The translations under genes and the position numbers were made by a program. DNA of 64,000 bases, taken from Pseudoalteromonas ostreae (GTDB lineage: Bacteria; Pseudomonadota; Gammaproteobacteria; Enterobacterales; Alteromonadaceae). Every line of letters begins with the position of its first letter. The first letter of the stretch is position 1. The notes under the pieces were generated by a model that made no database searches, had not been told where the DNA came from, and saw only the letters and a list, made by a program, of their open reading frames with translations. The DNA lies in assembly GCF_018069805.1 (NCBI RefSeq), contig NZ_JAGPYN010000006.1, positions 1 to 64,000 on the forward strand, written 5' to 3'. Shown in pieces: positions 36,598 through 46,322 of this stretch.

Positions 36598-37080
36598 TTA
36601 ACCACCAGTATTAAGGCTTGCCATTTGCTGAGCAATTCCAGTAGTAACCGTTAATGTATGTTTACTTTTAGAGCCATAGGTAATGGTTGAATTGATTTGC
36701 ACCATATTGCAAGAAACGCCTGCGGTATACTTAAAGTCTCGCGGGCAGGGCAAGTCGAGTGCGCCATTATTAAGATTACTTAATTCACTTTCTGTATCAC
36801 CTATCGTGGTCAAAGCAATTGCTCCGTCAGGTAGCTGGGCTTGGGTATAAAGCAATTTGCTTGCTCCATCAGCAGCAGCCTCCATTGCAATTACTTTTTG
36901 CACATTACCCATCAAAATATTTTCAGCTTCTTCACGCTCAAATGCTGCATTGGTAATTTTAATATCTACACTTGCACTGCTCATTAACGTTACCGCTATT
37001 CCTGTCACTGCCACCACCATGATTAATGCAACAATTAAGACTACACCTTGTTGCTTTGAGGCTAATTTTAAATACGCCAT
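36598..37080 (-). CDS. pilX: Type IV pilus assembly protein PilX
   Basis: A 160-residue minor pilin of the PilX type. After the short leader (…KQQG) the helix VVLIVALIMVVAVTGIAVTL has no +5 Glu, typical of PilX/GspK-like members, and the SADVDIKITNAAF-type region (here SASVDIKITNAAFEREEAE) is conserved. It is part of the priming tip complex. Its start overlaps the end of pilW by 13 bases, indicating translational coupling. Confidence 0.9.
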   Translation of the reverse strand: MAYLKLASKQQGVVLIVALIMVVAVTGIAVTLMSSASVDIKITNAAFEREEAENILMGNVQKVIAMEAAADGASKLLYTQAQLPDGAIALTTIGDTESELSNLNNGALDLPCPRDFKYTAGVSCNMVQINSTITYGSKSKHTLTVTTGIAQQMASLNTGG

Positions 37081-38063
37081 TGACTTCCCCCTACATTATT
37101 CAAGCGGATTGTAGTCGTAAATAATGCCCGTCGGAAACTATCCTCAAACCTTAAAACACGTTGATTTACATCTTCACCTAATGTGTAGGTTTGGTTCAAT
37201 TGCTTCAAATTTGCATCAGGTTGTAAAGCACGCACTAATATAAATACTTGTACTGTTAAAATAGCTCGCCGATTTTCCCAATCTGTCGCTCTCATATTAT
37301 TCACACTACGATAGGTATCTACTCGACCATCTGCATTAGTATCTAATCCAAATAAAAAACGCATGCTTTCGACACCTTCCATAATGGTCTCTGTGATCAT
37401 CCCACCATTTGGGGTAAGTCGCTTGCGCATCAAAACAGGAATTGTTAAGCCTTGACCATTAACTTGATAAGTTTGTTCATCAATGTAGTAGACATGATGG
37501 CGGTAACGCCAAACTGTCGCATTTGGATTATCGGGGTTTACAGGGCCTCGTGTAAATTCTCCCCACTCCTGCTCTGCGATAAAATAATAATTATCTTCAT
37601 TATTACTATTATCTGCTGGGTCTATTTCCAGGCCTTCTAAAAATTTAACCTGTAGAATATCTGTATTTTCGTTTGAATCAGGGATACAGTTTAATTGCGC
37701 TCCTCCTGCTGATTCGATCGCATAAACTAAACGGAAGTTACTATTTACTGTATTATCTGGAAAGCTTTTATTATTAAGCCCTTGTGTACAATCCCCAGCA
37801 GGGTTACTCGCACTTTTAGCAATAACAGTATTATCGGCTGAAAATGAATCTTCGTAAAACGTACCCCAAAAACCTATTTGCTCTATATCACGCTGCATAA
37901 TGCTCAGCGCTAAGCGACCTGTTTCTTGTAGCTCGCCAATAGTCATAGTGTCACGCGTTGTTACTTTCATACTAATATAAGTAAACATCACCCCACCTAG
38001 AACAAGTCCACCTATAAACAGTGCCACCATCATCTCAACTAAAGTAAAGCCTTGTTGTTTCAT
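37068..38063 (-). CDS. pilW: Type IV pilus assembly protein PilW
   Basis: A 331-residue minor pilin with leader MKQQG and mature N-terminus FTLVEMMVALFIGGLVLGGV, keeping the +5 Glu. The conserved ELQETGRLALSIMQRDIEQIGFWG region and the NTDILQVKF motif match PilW. It belongs to the minor-pilin tip complex with PilV, PilX and PilY1. It starts one base after the pilV stop. Confidence 0.92.
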   Translation of the reverse strand: MKQQGFTLVEMMVALFIGGLVLGGVMFTYISMKVTTRDTMTIGELQETGRLALSIMQRDIEQIGFWGTFYEDSFSADNTVIAKSASNPAGDCTQGLNNKSFPDNTVNSNFRLVYAIESAGGAQLNCIPDSNENTDILQVKFLEGLEIDPADNSNNEDNYYFIAEQEWGEFTRGPVNPDNPNATVWRYRHHVYYIDEQTYQVNGQGLTIPVLMRKRLTPNGGMITETIMEGVESMRFLFGLDTNADGRVDTYRSVNNMRATDWENRRAILTVQVFILVRALQPDANLKQLNQTYTLGEDVNQRVLRFEDSFRRALFTTTIRLNNVGGSQWRI

Positions 38064-38064
38064 T

Positions 38065-38628
38065 TTACGAGGTCCTTAGATACAAAAAGCTATTTAATAC
38101 GACTACTCTGCGCTTATTATTTGCTTCTCCACAGTTAATAGCGGCTGTATCGTCAACGGCTGTAAACTCTTGACGTCCTTCCCAACTAATGACAACTTGG
38201 AGTGTAAAAGCATTACTGCCACTTGCAGCATCGGGTTGGTTATTAATACAAACAGTTGCATCATCTAATGCTCCTGTATTTTCACGAGCTTGAATTGCTC
38301 GCATCCACTGTTGGCGGTCAAGTGCTGCAATTTCTGCCGCAGAGCAAGTATTTGAATAACAACGGCGTTGTTGTTCAAGCTTGTCCGAGCTTGAAAAACT
38401 ACCGTTATAAAGCGCTGCAAACCCAATACCATCATTTGCACGCATCCGTTGAATAATGTCATTACCTAAAGCAACTGCTGCTGCTCGTTGCATAGAGTCA
38501 AAGCTGGCTTGTTTGGCTTTTGCTTGTAGTGCAACGGCTCCAAGCAAACCAAAGCTTAAAATCACAAACGCGATTAGAACCTCAATTAACGTAAAACCAT
38601 GTTGTGATGTATGCTTGATGAACCTCAT
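38065..38628 (-). CDS. pilV: Type IV pilus modification/minor pilin protein PilV
   Basis: A 187-residue minor pilin. The leader MRFIKHTSQHG precedes FTLIEVLIAFVILSFGLLGA, with +5 Glu; the KAKQASFDSMQRAAAVALGNDIIQRMRAN segment is typical of PilV. It is the first gene of the pilV-W-X-Y1-E unit. No fimU gene lies directly upstream; the two FimT/GspH-like genes at the far end on the plus strand may take that place. Confidence 0.9.
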   Translation of the reverse strand: MRFIKHTSQHGFTLIEVLIAFVILSFGLLGAVALQAKAKQASFDSMQRAAAVALGNDIIQRMRANDGIGFAALYNGSFSSSDKLEQQRRCYSNTCSAAEIAALDRQQWMRAIQARENTGALDDATVCINNQPDAASGSNAFTLQVVISWEGRQEFTAVDDTAAINCGEANNKRRVVVLNSFLYLRTS

Positions 38629-38752
38629 TGTGCACCCAATATAAAACTACCTGATCATAAGGATATGCTAATAATATGTAGATACAAGCTGGGCTAGGAT
38701 GAACGGTTATATTTGTTGATGAATGGTTAACTATGCTTTTTTGCTGCAAAAT

Positions 38753-39463
38753 TTAATGTGCTGAAAGATGCTCTTTTACTGTTTTATAAGCGCGTCTACT
38801 TACTGGTAATAAACAACTGCAACCTTCTAATAAAACCACATGACGGCCATCTTCAGCTTTTTTTAGAGCGATTAGCCGAGACTGATTGATCACTATCTTG
38901 CGGTGAATTCGTAATAACTGTGTTGGATAATCCTGCTCGAGTTGTTTTAAGCTTTGATCAAGCAGCGCCTCGCCGTTAGTAAAAACCAAACGCGTGTATT
39001 TCTCTTCAGCTATGATATAACACACATCCTCTAATTCCACTCTGCGTGTCACTCCCGCAAGCTGATAACTGATTGCCGCTGGACGTTGTTTTTGTAGGTG
39101 AGCGCGTGTTAAACGGCCTAATTGATCTATTGTTTTTGCTAAATTTTTCTCCGTCACAGGTTTTACTAAATAACCTGCAGCACTGAGTTGTAAAGCCTCT
39201 AAGGCATGCTCGGGATGAGCGGTGACGAAAATAATAGCAGGTGGGACAGGCAACTTATTCAATTGTGTTGCAACTTCTAAACCGCTCATAGCGGGCATAT
39301 CTACATCCAAAAATACAATATCAGGAGCCTGCTGCTTCACTTGTTGCAAAGCCTCATTGCCATTACTTGCTTGTGCTATGTGACTATAGTCCGGGTAATG
39401 AGCAAGCAATCGCTGTAAGCGAACACGTGCTAATGGCTCATCATCAACTATGAGTACCTTCAT
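38753..39463 (-). CDS. LytTR response regulator, AlgR-like
   Basis: A 236-residue regulator with a receiver domain (1-118; phospho-acceptor D53 in IVFLDVDMP) and a LytTR DNA-binding domain (about 130-235, with CYIIAEEKYTRLVF and LLRIHRKIVINQ). Pseudomonas AlgR has this layout and activates the minor-pilin operon. It overlaps the kinase gene by four bases (ATGA-type coupling). Proximity to pilV, facing away from it, supports but does not prove control of the pilin genes. Confidence 0.9.
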   Translation of the reverse strand: MKVLIVDDEPLARVRLQRLLAHYPDYSHIAQASNGNEALQQVKQQAPDIVFLDVDMPAMSGLEVATQLNKLPVPPAIIFVTAHPEHALEALQLSAAGYLVKPVTEKNLAKTIDQLGRLTRAHLQKQRPAAISYQLAGVTRRVELEDVCYIIAEEKYTRLVFTNGEALLDQSLKQLEQDYPTQLLRIHRKIVINQSRLIALKKAEDGRHVVLLEGCSCLLPVSRRAYKTVKEHLSAH

Positions 39464-40500
39464 GCTTGCTCCTTGGCATTATTAATAGCCAAAGGCAGTA
39501 CTAACTTAACCCGAAAAATATCACCTCGCGTTGTCATTATCAGCTTAGCACTACCTTGATAATAAAGATCTAGACGTTGACGAATGTTATCCAGTGCCAT
39601 ACCGTTACCTGGCCGTTTTTGCGGCTGCGACGAGATTGGGTTTTCAACTAAAATGACTAACGAACGTTTACTAATATGTAACTCGACGTAAATTATAGCG
39701 CCAGTCAATGAAGGCTCAACACCGTGACAAACAGCATTTTCTAGCAGTGGTTGTAATGTTAAGCACGGAATAGTTATATCTGGCAGCTGCTCTGGTAATT
39801 GCCAGTTGACCTGTAAACGTTCAGCAAACCGCCAGCTTTCAAGCGAAATATATTGCTGAGTTAGTGCGATTTCATCACTTAGCGCTGTTTCTTTCCCCAC
39901 TCGCATTGCCGCTTGCGATAATGCCGCGAGTGCTAAAATCGCTTGCTCAGCAGCCTGCGGATCATAATGGGTAAGCTCTGCTGCGGTATTGAGGCTATTA
40001 TATAAAAAGTGCGGGCGAATACGTGCCTGTAAGGCATCTAGCTCAGCGCGAGCTAAGGCGTTAGTTTGTTGTTCTTTTTCAAAATGGATCGTTAAAAACT
40101 GAATGAATAATGCAGTGACTAAAAATACTACCAAGAGGTTTCTTAATATAAACTCATAACTGTTTTGTTGGGCAATAAAATCAGCGGTAAACACAATTAA
40201 CAAATGGCTAAAAATAGCCGTGGTAAACAGTAATGAGAGTATTAAAGCACTCAACTGTAGAGCTTGTCTCAGCTGTTGGAGCTGTTTACGCAGTAAATAA
40301 AGCCATGTTAGGCTAGATAAAAAAGTGAGGTGTAAAAACAAGCTTATTACACCCAGACGGATCCAAATATCATCCGCAGTCGCGGGAGCAAACGCTAGTA
40401 TAGTGGCGATAACTTGTGCAACGACTAAGGTAGCAAGTACGCCACGCTCTTTAAACAACGCCGCAAAAAGCAAAGTGTTGGTTTGCACCGCCTTGCTCAT
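39460..40500 (-). CDS. LytS/AlgZ-type sensor histidine kinase
   Basis: A 346-residue kinase with about four N-terminal membrane helices (about 15-150), the LytS-family phospho-acceptor stretch RIRPHFLYNSLNTAAELTHYD (His near residue 177; written here in two parts RIRPHFLY and NSLNTAAEL), and a divergent ATPase domain with the N box LQPLLENAVCHG and GxG motif RPGNGMALDNIRQRL. It probably senses a membrane or intracellular cue, since it has no periplasmic domain. A strong AAGGAG precedes the ATG. It is operonic with the LytTR regulator and close to ispH upstream. Confidence 0.88.
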   Translation of the reverse strand: MSKAVQTNTLLFAALFKERGVLATLVVAQVIATILAFAPATADDIWIRLGVISLFLHLTFLSSLTWLYLLRKQLQQLRQALQLSALILSLLFTTAIFSHLLIVFTADFIAQQNSYEFILRNLLVVFLVTALFIQFLTIHFEKEQQTNALARAELDALQARIRPHFLYNSLNTAAELTHYDPQAAEQAILALAALSQAAMRVGKETALSDEIALTQQYISLESWRFAERLQVNWQLPEQLPDITIPCLTLQPLLENAVCHGVEPSLTGAIIYVELHISKRSLVILVENPISSQPQKRPGNGMALDNIRQRLDLYYQGSAKLIMTTRGDIFRVKLVLPLAINNAKEQA

Positions 40501-40538
40501 TGCGCGCTCCTTAAAAATGTCCTGTCAGTACGCTAAGG

Positions 40539-41468
40539 TTAGCGCAGCTCAACGGGTACAGCAAATACGATATTCTCTACTTCGCCGGGGTTTTCAATAA
40601 CCTGTTTACCGCCAAGCTCCTTAAGACGACTTATCACTTGCTGTACTAACACCTCAGGTGCCGATGCACCAGCGGTAACACCAACCGCATTTACATTAGC
40701 AAACCATTGCTCTTCTACATTACTGGCGTCATCAATTAAATAAGCCACTGTGCCCATTTTATCTGCAAGTTCTCGTAAACGATTAGAATTAGAACTATTT
40801 TTAGCACCAACTACCAATAACACATCAACTTTATCAGCTAAATCACGCACTGCATCTTGACGATTTTGTGTCGCGTAACAAATATCATCTTTACGCGGGC
40901 CATCTATAGATGGAAATTTCACTCTAAGGGCATCAATTACATCAGCGGTATCATCTACCGATAATGTAGTTTGACTACAATAAAATAAGTTATTAGGATT
41001 TTTAACGCTCAGTTTCATAACGTCTTCAGGAGTTTCGACTAAGTAGATACCACCGGCACCGTTATCATACTGCCCCATAGTACCTTCAACCTCAGGGTGA
41101 CCATGATGACCAATTAAAATACACTCAATACCTTTACGACTCGCGCGGGTCACTTCCATATGCACTTTAGTGACCAACGGACATGTTGCATCAAATACTT
41201 TTAAATCTCGACGCTTAGCTTCACTGCGAACAGCTTGTGACACACCATGAGCACTAAAAATAACAATGCTGTCGTCTGGCACTTGATCTAATTCTTCAAC
41301 AAACACCGCCCCGCGCCTTTTCAAGCCATCTACCACGTAGCGGTTATGAACAACCTCATGACGCACATAGATTGGTTTTTCAAAGATATCTAACGCACGC
41401 TCAACGATACTAATCGCACGATCTACTCCTGCACAAAAACCACGCGGATTTGCCAATAAAATTTCCAT
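40539..41468 (-). CDS. ispH: 4-hydroxy-3-methylbut-2-enyl diphosphate reductase
   Basis: A 309-residue iron-sulfur enzyme, last step of the MEP isoprenoid pathway, producing IPP and DMAPP. The cluster-binding Cys residues are in [12 protein letters not shown] (C12), [11 protein letters not shown] (about 96) and [11 protein letters not shown] (about 197); [22 protein letters not shown] and [12 protein letters not shown] are diagnostic. Its start overlaps the fkpB stop by one base. The order ispH-fkpB-lspA-ileS-ribF-murJ is conserved in gammaproteobacteria. Confidence 0.98.
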   Translation of the reverse strand: MEILLANPRGFCAGVDRAISIVERALDIFEKPIYVRHEVVHNRYVVDGLKRRGAVFVEELDQVPDDSIVIFSAHGVSQAVRSEAKRRDLKVFDATCPLVTKVHMEVTRASRKGIECILIGHHGHPEVEGTMGQYDNGAGGIYLVETPEDVMKLSVKNPNNLFYCSQTTLSVDDTADVIDALRVKFPSIDGPRKDDICYATQNRQDAVRDLADKVDVLLVVGAKNSSNSNRLRELADKMGTVAYLIDDASNVEEQWFANVNAVGVTAGASAPEVLVQQVISRLKELGGKQVIENPGEVENIVFAVPVELR

Positions 41469-41926
41469 TAATTACTTACCTTAGCAATATCGGTAACCTC
41501 TAAAATATCAACTTCAAAAGTTAAACGTTGACCTGCAAGCGGATGATTAAAATCGATGGTCACAGACTCACCCTGCACTTCACGTACAACCCCTGGTAAT
41601 TCGGTGCCATCAGGTTGAGTAAAGGCAATAATAGAACCAATTTTTGCCGGCGTTTCTGGGCCAAATTTACTACGCTCTACATAGTAAATATTATCTGGGT
41701 TTGGTTGACCAAAAGCATCTTCAGGCTCAAGTTCAAATGATTTGCTGTCACCTGGCGCTAAACCAAATAAGCATTTTTCAAAGTTAGCCGTTAGACTACC
41801 ATCACCCATAGTTAATTTTGCAGGCTTATTATGCACTTTGGTTGAATCTGCCGCTGAGCCATCCGATAACTTAATTGAGAAATGAAAAATAACCTCTGAT
41901 TTTTCACCTATAACTGCTTGGCTCAT
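41468..41926 (-). CDS. fkpB: FKBP-type peptidyl-prolyl isomerase, SlpA
   Basis: A 152-residue SlpA-type FKBP with an inserted IF chaperone domain. Conserved stretches are [49 protein letters not shown] and [14 protein letters not shown]. It is a cytoplasmic prolyl isomerase and chaperone. It overlaps lspA by four bases and ispH by one base, so the three are translationally coupled. Confidence 0.95.
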   Translation of the reverse strand: MSQAVIGEKSEVIFHFSIKLSDGSAADSTKVHNKPAKLTMGDGSLTANFEKCLFGLAPGDSKSFELEPEDAFGQPNPDNIYYVERSKFGPETPAKIGSIIAFTQPDGTELPGVVREVQGESVTIDFNHPLAGQRLTFEVDILEVTDIAKVSN

Positions 41927-42423
41927 GCTTTTTGCTCCTTAGGACTTTCGCCAGTAAAGGCATCAAATAATAATAATGCGGCACCAATACAAATCGCACT
42001 GTCGGCAATATTAAACGCAGGGAAATTCCAGCTTTCATAATAAAAGTGTAAAAAGTCAATCACATAACCATGGCTGATACGGTCATATAAGTTGCCAATT
42101 GCGCCCGCTAATACTAACGAATAAGCACTGCATAAAATTTTATTAGTGGCAGGTAAACGTTTTAGCCACCAGATCAATAATACGCTGATTGAAATAGCGA
42201 TGACGCTTAAAAACCAACGTTGCCAACCACCCGCTTCACTTAAAAAACTAAAAGCTGCGCCATAATTATGCACATAGGTTAGATTGAAAAATGGTAATAT
42301 ATCAATTGATTCGCGTAGATTCATGGTTTTAACAACCAGTGTTTTACTGGCAAAGTCTGCTACTAAAAGTAGCAAACTTAACCAAAGCCACACTAAACCA
42401 CTTTTTTGGGCTAGTTTGCTCAC
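41923..42423 (-). CDS. lspA: Lipoprotein signal peptidase II
   Basis: A 166-residue aspartyl protease with four membrane helices that removes signal peptides from prolipoproteins. The two catalytic Asp are in GNLYDRISHGYVIDFLHF (second Asp of the motif) and NIADSAICIGA. VHNYGAAFSFL is also conserved. It is essential for maturation of the lipoproteins in this window, such as BamD. It is ten bases downstream of ileS. Confidence 0.97.
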   Translation of the reverse strand: MSKLAQKSGLVWLWLSLLLLVADFASKTLVVKTMNLRESIDILPFFNLTYVHNYGAAFSFLSEAGGWQRWFLSVIAISISVLLIWWLKRLPATNKILCSAYSLVLAGAIGNLYDRISHGYVIDFLHFYYESWNFPAFNIADSAICIGAALLLFDAFTGESPKEQKA

Positions 42424-42432
42424 TTAATACTC

Positions 42433-45261
42433 CTATGCGAACTGGCGCGTCTCACCTTCGCCATCAACGTTGCTAACACAACGACCACAAATATCTTCAT
42501 GAGCAGGGTTTGAACCTACATCATCACAGTAATGCCAACAACGTTCGCACTTTTGTGCATCGGTTGCAGATACTGCGATATACAAACCTTCAATTTCTGT
42601 AGCTTGAGAGTCTTCAGGCTGTTCATCAACAGCTTTAACAGTAACGTTAGATGTTAACAATACAAAGCGTAATTCATCACCTAAGGCTGCTAATTTAGTT
42701 GCAAGCTCAGTATTAGCAAAAATATTCACATTGGCTTGTAGTGTTGCACCGATCACATCTTCTTTACGTGCGCCTTCTAACACGCGGTTTACTTCATCAC
42801 GCACGTTTAGAATCGTTAACCAATCGTCATTACTAAACTGGCCTTCGCCAACCGCTTTTAAGCCATCATACCAAACCGAGGTAAATACATATTGGTCACG
42901 CTCACCTGGCAGTGCTTGCCAAATCTCTTGCGCGGTAAAGCTCATAATTGGCGCCATCCAGCGCGTCATAGCTTCGGCAATATGATACAGCGCTGTTTGA
43001 CATGAACGACGGGCATGACTGTCGCTTTTCGCTGTGTATTGACGGTCTTTGATCACATCTAAATAGAATGAACCAAGCTCACCAGTACAGAAGTTCATTA
43101 GCTTTTGCGTTACTTGGAGCATTTGGTAACTTTCGTAAGCCGCCAAAATTTCATCTTGCAATTGCGCCGCACGGCCCACAATCCAACGGTCCAACTCAAC
43201 CATATCATCAATAGCTACTTGGTCAGTTTTAGGATCAAAACCACTTAAGTTAGCGAGCAAGTAACGGCTAGTATTACGAATACGACGGTAACGATCCGCA
43301 GAGCGATTGAAGATTTCATCTGATACGGTCATTTCTGCTGTATAATCAGTTGACGCAACCCATAAGCGTAAGATATCTGCGCCCAATTTATTCATCACAT
43401 TCTGTGGTGAAATAACGTTGCCTAATGATTTTGACATTTTACGGCCGTTTTCATCCACAGTGAAACCATGGGTTAACACTTGACGATAAGGCGCATGACC
43501 ATTAATTGCCACTGACGTCATCATTGATGACATAAACCAACCACGGTGCTGATCTGAGCCTTCAAGGTATAAATCAGCAGGGCCAACTAAATCTTCACGA
43601 GCATCAACCACACAGGCGTGAGACACACCCGAGTCAAACCATACATCTAAAGTATCTTGTACTTTCATGTATTGCTGAGCATCAGCTTCACCAAGTAAAG
43701 TCGCTGGCTCTAAGTCATACCATGCTTGAATACCTGACTTTTCAACAAGTAGCGCAGCTTTTTCAATCAATGCTTGTGTATCTGGGTGAAGCGCACCGGT
43801 GTCTTTATCAACAAATAAAGCAATTGGCACACCCCAAGTACGTTGACGCGAAATACACCAATCTGGGCGACCTTCAACCATGTTGGCAATGCGGCTTTCG
43901 CCCCATTCAGGCAACCATTGGGTGTTTTTAATCTCTTTTAATGAATCTTGACGCAAATTAGCCTGATCCATACTCACAAACCACTGCGGCGTAGCACGAA
44001 AAATAATTGGCGTTTTATGGCGCCAACAATGCGGGTAGCTGTGCGTTAAGGCATGATGATGCATAAGCGCATTACGCTCAGTCAACACATCAACGACACT
44101 CGCATTGGCTTTAAATACATGTTGACCTGCAAAAAGCTCAGTGTCAGGTAAATAAACACCGTTTGCACCCACAGGGTTAGCCACTTCTAAGCCGTATTGT
44201 AAACCTGCCACGAAATCTTCTTGACCGTGACCAGGGGCTGTATGCACGATACCAGTACCTGAATCAGTTGTAACATGTTCAGCAACAATTACAGGCACAT
44301 TAAAGTCATAAAAAGGATGCGCTACTTGTAAGTTTTCAAGTGCCGATCCCGTTACATAACCCAATACGTGATAATGATTAAAGCCATAACGATCCATGGC
44401 ATCTTTAACTAGCTCTGAGCCTAAGATTAAACGCTGTTGTGCGCCTTCATCATCAACTTGTACTAATGCGTATTCTAAATCAGCATGCACAGCAACGGCG
44501 CGGTTAGCGGGTAGCGTCCATGGTGTAGTTGTCCAGATCACAGTGCTTACTGTGCCCTTACCTTGATGATCCGCTTTTAAATCAAACGCGCTGACAACAG
44601 CCGCTTGATCTACAAACTGAAAACGCACATCAATCGCAGGTGATTGCTTATCTTGGTATTCAACCTCAGCTTCTGCCAATGCAGAACCACAATCAGTACA
44701 CCAATGCACAGGCTTAGCACCTTTGTGTAAATGACCTTTTTCGATGATGCGGCCAAGCACACGAATTGCATTAGCTTCAAAATCAAAGTTCATGGTTAAG
44801 TAAGGTTTATCCCAATCGGCGAATACACCTAAGCGCTTAAAATCAACTTTTTGACCTTCAACTTGCTTTTTAGCATAAGCACGGCATTTTTCGCGGAATT
44901 CGGCAGTGGTGACTTTAACGCCTGGCTTACCCACTTTTTTCTCTACCATTAATTCAATTGGTAGGCCATGACAATCCCAGCCTGGTACATATGGTGCATC
45001 AAAATCAGATAAGGTTTTTGATTTAACGATAATGTCTTTTAGAATTTTATTTACTGAATGGCCTAAATGGATATCGCCGTTTGCATACGGAGGGCCGTCA
45101 TGCAAAATAAAGGTCTTTTTACCTTTTTTGGCGTTGCGAATTTGACCATATAGATCGTCTTCATACCATGTTTTAAGCATTTTCGGCTCACGTTGTGCCA
45201 AATTGCCGCGCATTGGAAACGTCGTTTCCGGTAAATTCAAAGTATGCTTGTAGTCGCTCAT
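42433..45261 (-). CDS. ileS: Isoleucyl-tRNA synthetase
   Basis: A 942-residue class I synthetase. The HIGH motif is HLGH in [16 protein letters not shown] (about 56-71) and KMSKS is in [19 protein letters not shown] (about 600). The CP1 editing domain with [13 protein letters not shown] and the C-terminal zinc site CERCWHYC…CGRC are present. It belongs to the bacterial type with the C-terminal zinc domain, close to E. coli IleRS in length (938). It follows ribF by 25 bases. Confidence 0.98.
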   Translation of the reverse strand: MSDYKHTLNLPETTFPMRGNLAQREPKMLKTWYEDDLYGQIRNAKKGKKTFILHDGPPYANGDIHLGHSVNKILKDIIVKSKTLSDFDAPYVPGWDCHGLPIELMVEKKVGKPGVKVTTAEFREKCRAYAKKQVEGQKVDFKRLGVFADWDKPYLTMNFDFEANAIRVLGRIIEKGHLHKGAKPVHWCTDCGSALAEAEVEYQDKQSPAIDVRFQFVDQAAVVSAFDLKADHQGKGTVSTVIWTTTPWTLPANRAVAVHADLEYALVQVDDEGAQQRLILGSELVKDAMDRYGFNHYHVLGYVTGSALENLQVAHPFYDFNVPVIVAEHVTTDSGTGIVHTAPGHGQEDFVAGLQYGLEVANPVGANGVYLPDTELFAGQHVFKANASVVDVLTERNALMHHHALTHSYPHCWRHKTPIIFRATPQWFVSMDQANLRQDSLKEIKNTQWLPEWGESRIANMVEGRPDWCISRQRTWGVPIALFVDKDTGALHPDTQALIEKAALLVEKSGIQAWYDLEPATLLGEADAQQYMKVQDTLDVWFDSGVSHACVVDAREDLVGPADLYLEGSDQHRGWFMSSMMTSVAINGHAPYRQVLTHGFTVDENGRKMSKSLGNVISPQNVMNKLGADILRLWVASTDYTAEMTVSDEIFNRSADRYRRIRNTSRYLLANLSGFDPKTDQVAIDDMVELDRWIVGRAAQLQDEILAAYESYQMLQVTQKLMNFCTGELGSFYLDVIKDRQYTAKSDSHARRSCQTALYHIAEAMTRWMAPIMSFTAQEIWQALPGERDQYVFTSVWYDGLKAVGEGQFSNDDWLTILNVRDEVNRVLEGARKEDVIGATLQANVNIFANTELATKLAALGDELRFVLLTSNVTVKAVDEQPEDSQATEIEGLYIAVSATDAQKCERCWHYCDDVGSNPAHEDICGRCVSNVDGEGETRQFA

Positions 45262-45286
45262 TAATCCTAGTTTCCGTATCGGCTAC

Positions 45287-46213
45287 CTAATTTAAACCAA
45301 AACACTGTTTTGCGGCAGCAACGTCAGTTGCAATTTGTGCCGTCAATTGTGTTAATGTCTCGAATTTTTTCTCATCGCGAAGTTTTTTGATTAACTCCAC
45401 ATGCATAAACTGTCCATAAATATCTTGCGCAAAGTCGAACAAATGAACTTCTAATAATGCGCGTGTTCCATTAAATGTGGGTTTATTGCCAATATTTGCA
45501 ACCCCATATACTGTTTTATTGTTTAACGTTACTTGCACAGCAAACACCCCATTTACTGGGCATACTTGCCGTTTTAATGCGATATTCGCGGTGCGAAAGC
45601 CGAGCTCTCTGCCGCGCTTCCAACCATGGATCACTCGCCCTGATATTGCATAATCATGACCGAGCATCGCTTTGGCTTGCACTAACTGACCATCAGCGAG
45701 TGCTTGACGGATCAAGGTGCTACTTACTCTAGCATTTAATTGCCGAAAACTCGCAGTGCTTTTTACATCCATATGCGCCGCTTGGCCCATCTTAGTTAGT
45801 AAATTAAAATCTCCCTGACGCCTTTTACCAAAACGAAAATCATCGCCCACGGTTAACGCTTTTACGCCAAGTTTATTAATCAGTATTTCTGTTACAAACT
45901 GCTCAGCTTGCATATTGGCAAATTGTTGATTAAAACTAATGCAAATAACGCGCTCTATGCCCAATTTAGCTAACAAACGTAGCTTGTCACGCAATCGCGT
46001 TAATCGAGCTGGCGCATTGTCTTTCGCAAAAAATTCCTGCGGCTGAGGCTCAAATAACATTACTGTGCTGGGTAAGTTATATTTTTTAGCATCATTGAGT
46101 AACCCATTAAGTACTTCTGCATGACCCAGATGAACGCCATCAAAATTACCAATGGTCAACACACAACCATCATGCTGTGTGCGAATATTATGAATACCTC
46201 TAATTAACTCCAT
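45287..46213 (-). CDS. ribF: Bifunctional riboflavin kinase/FAD synthetase
   Basis: A 308-residue enzyme making FMN and FAD. The N-terminal adenylyltransferase domain has IGNFDGVHLGH (about 22-32) and a second motif SSTLIRQAL; the C-terminal kinase domain has GRVIHGWKRGRELGFRTANI and VYGVANIGNKPTF. It starts the ribF-ileS-lspA-fkpB-ispH unit. A 36-base copy of a MITE end lies just upstream at 46281. Confidence 0.97.
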   Translation of the reverse strand: MELIRGIHNIRTQHDGCVLTIGNFDGVHLGHAEVLNGLLNDAKKYNLPSTVMLFEPQPQEFFAKDNAPARLTRLRDKLRLLAKLGIERVICISFNQQFANMQAEQFVTEILINKLGVKALTVGDDFRFGKRRQGDFNLLTKMGQAAHMDVKSTASFRQLNARVSSTLIRQALADGQLVQAKAMLGHDYAISGRVIHGWKRGRELGFRTANIALKRQVCPVNGVFAVQVTLNNKTVYGVANIGNKPTFNGTRALLEVHLFDFAQDIYGQFMHVELIKKLRDEKKFETLTQLTAQIATDVAAAKQCFGLN

Positions 46214-46280
46214 GCCATCTAATGCCTTAATGAGCGTTATGTACCGAGTAAAACTTCACTTGGGTTACAGAACCACCGAT

Positions 46281-46316
46281 TATACCCAAACCACCTCAAG
46301 ATGCGAGTTTCAGTTG
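46281..46316 (+). repeat. Solo terminal repeat of a MITE-like element
   Basis: These 36 bases, beginning TATACCCAAACCACCTCAAG, are identical to the inverted right end (53462-53497) of the element at 53233. No second end is nearby. It lies between murJ and ribF, seven bases from the murJ stop codon. Confidence 0.85.
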
Positions 46317-46322
46317 ATTTTT

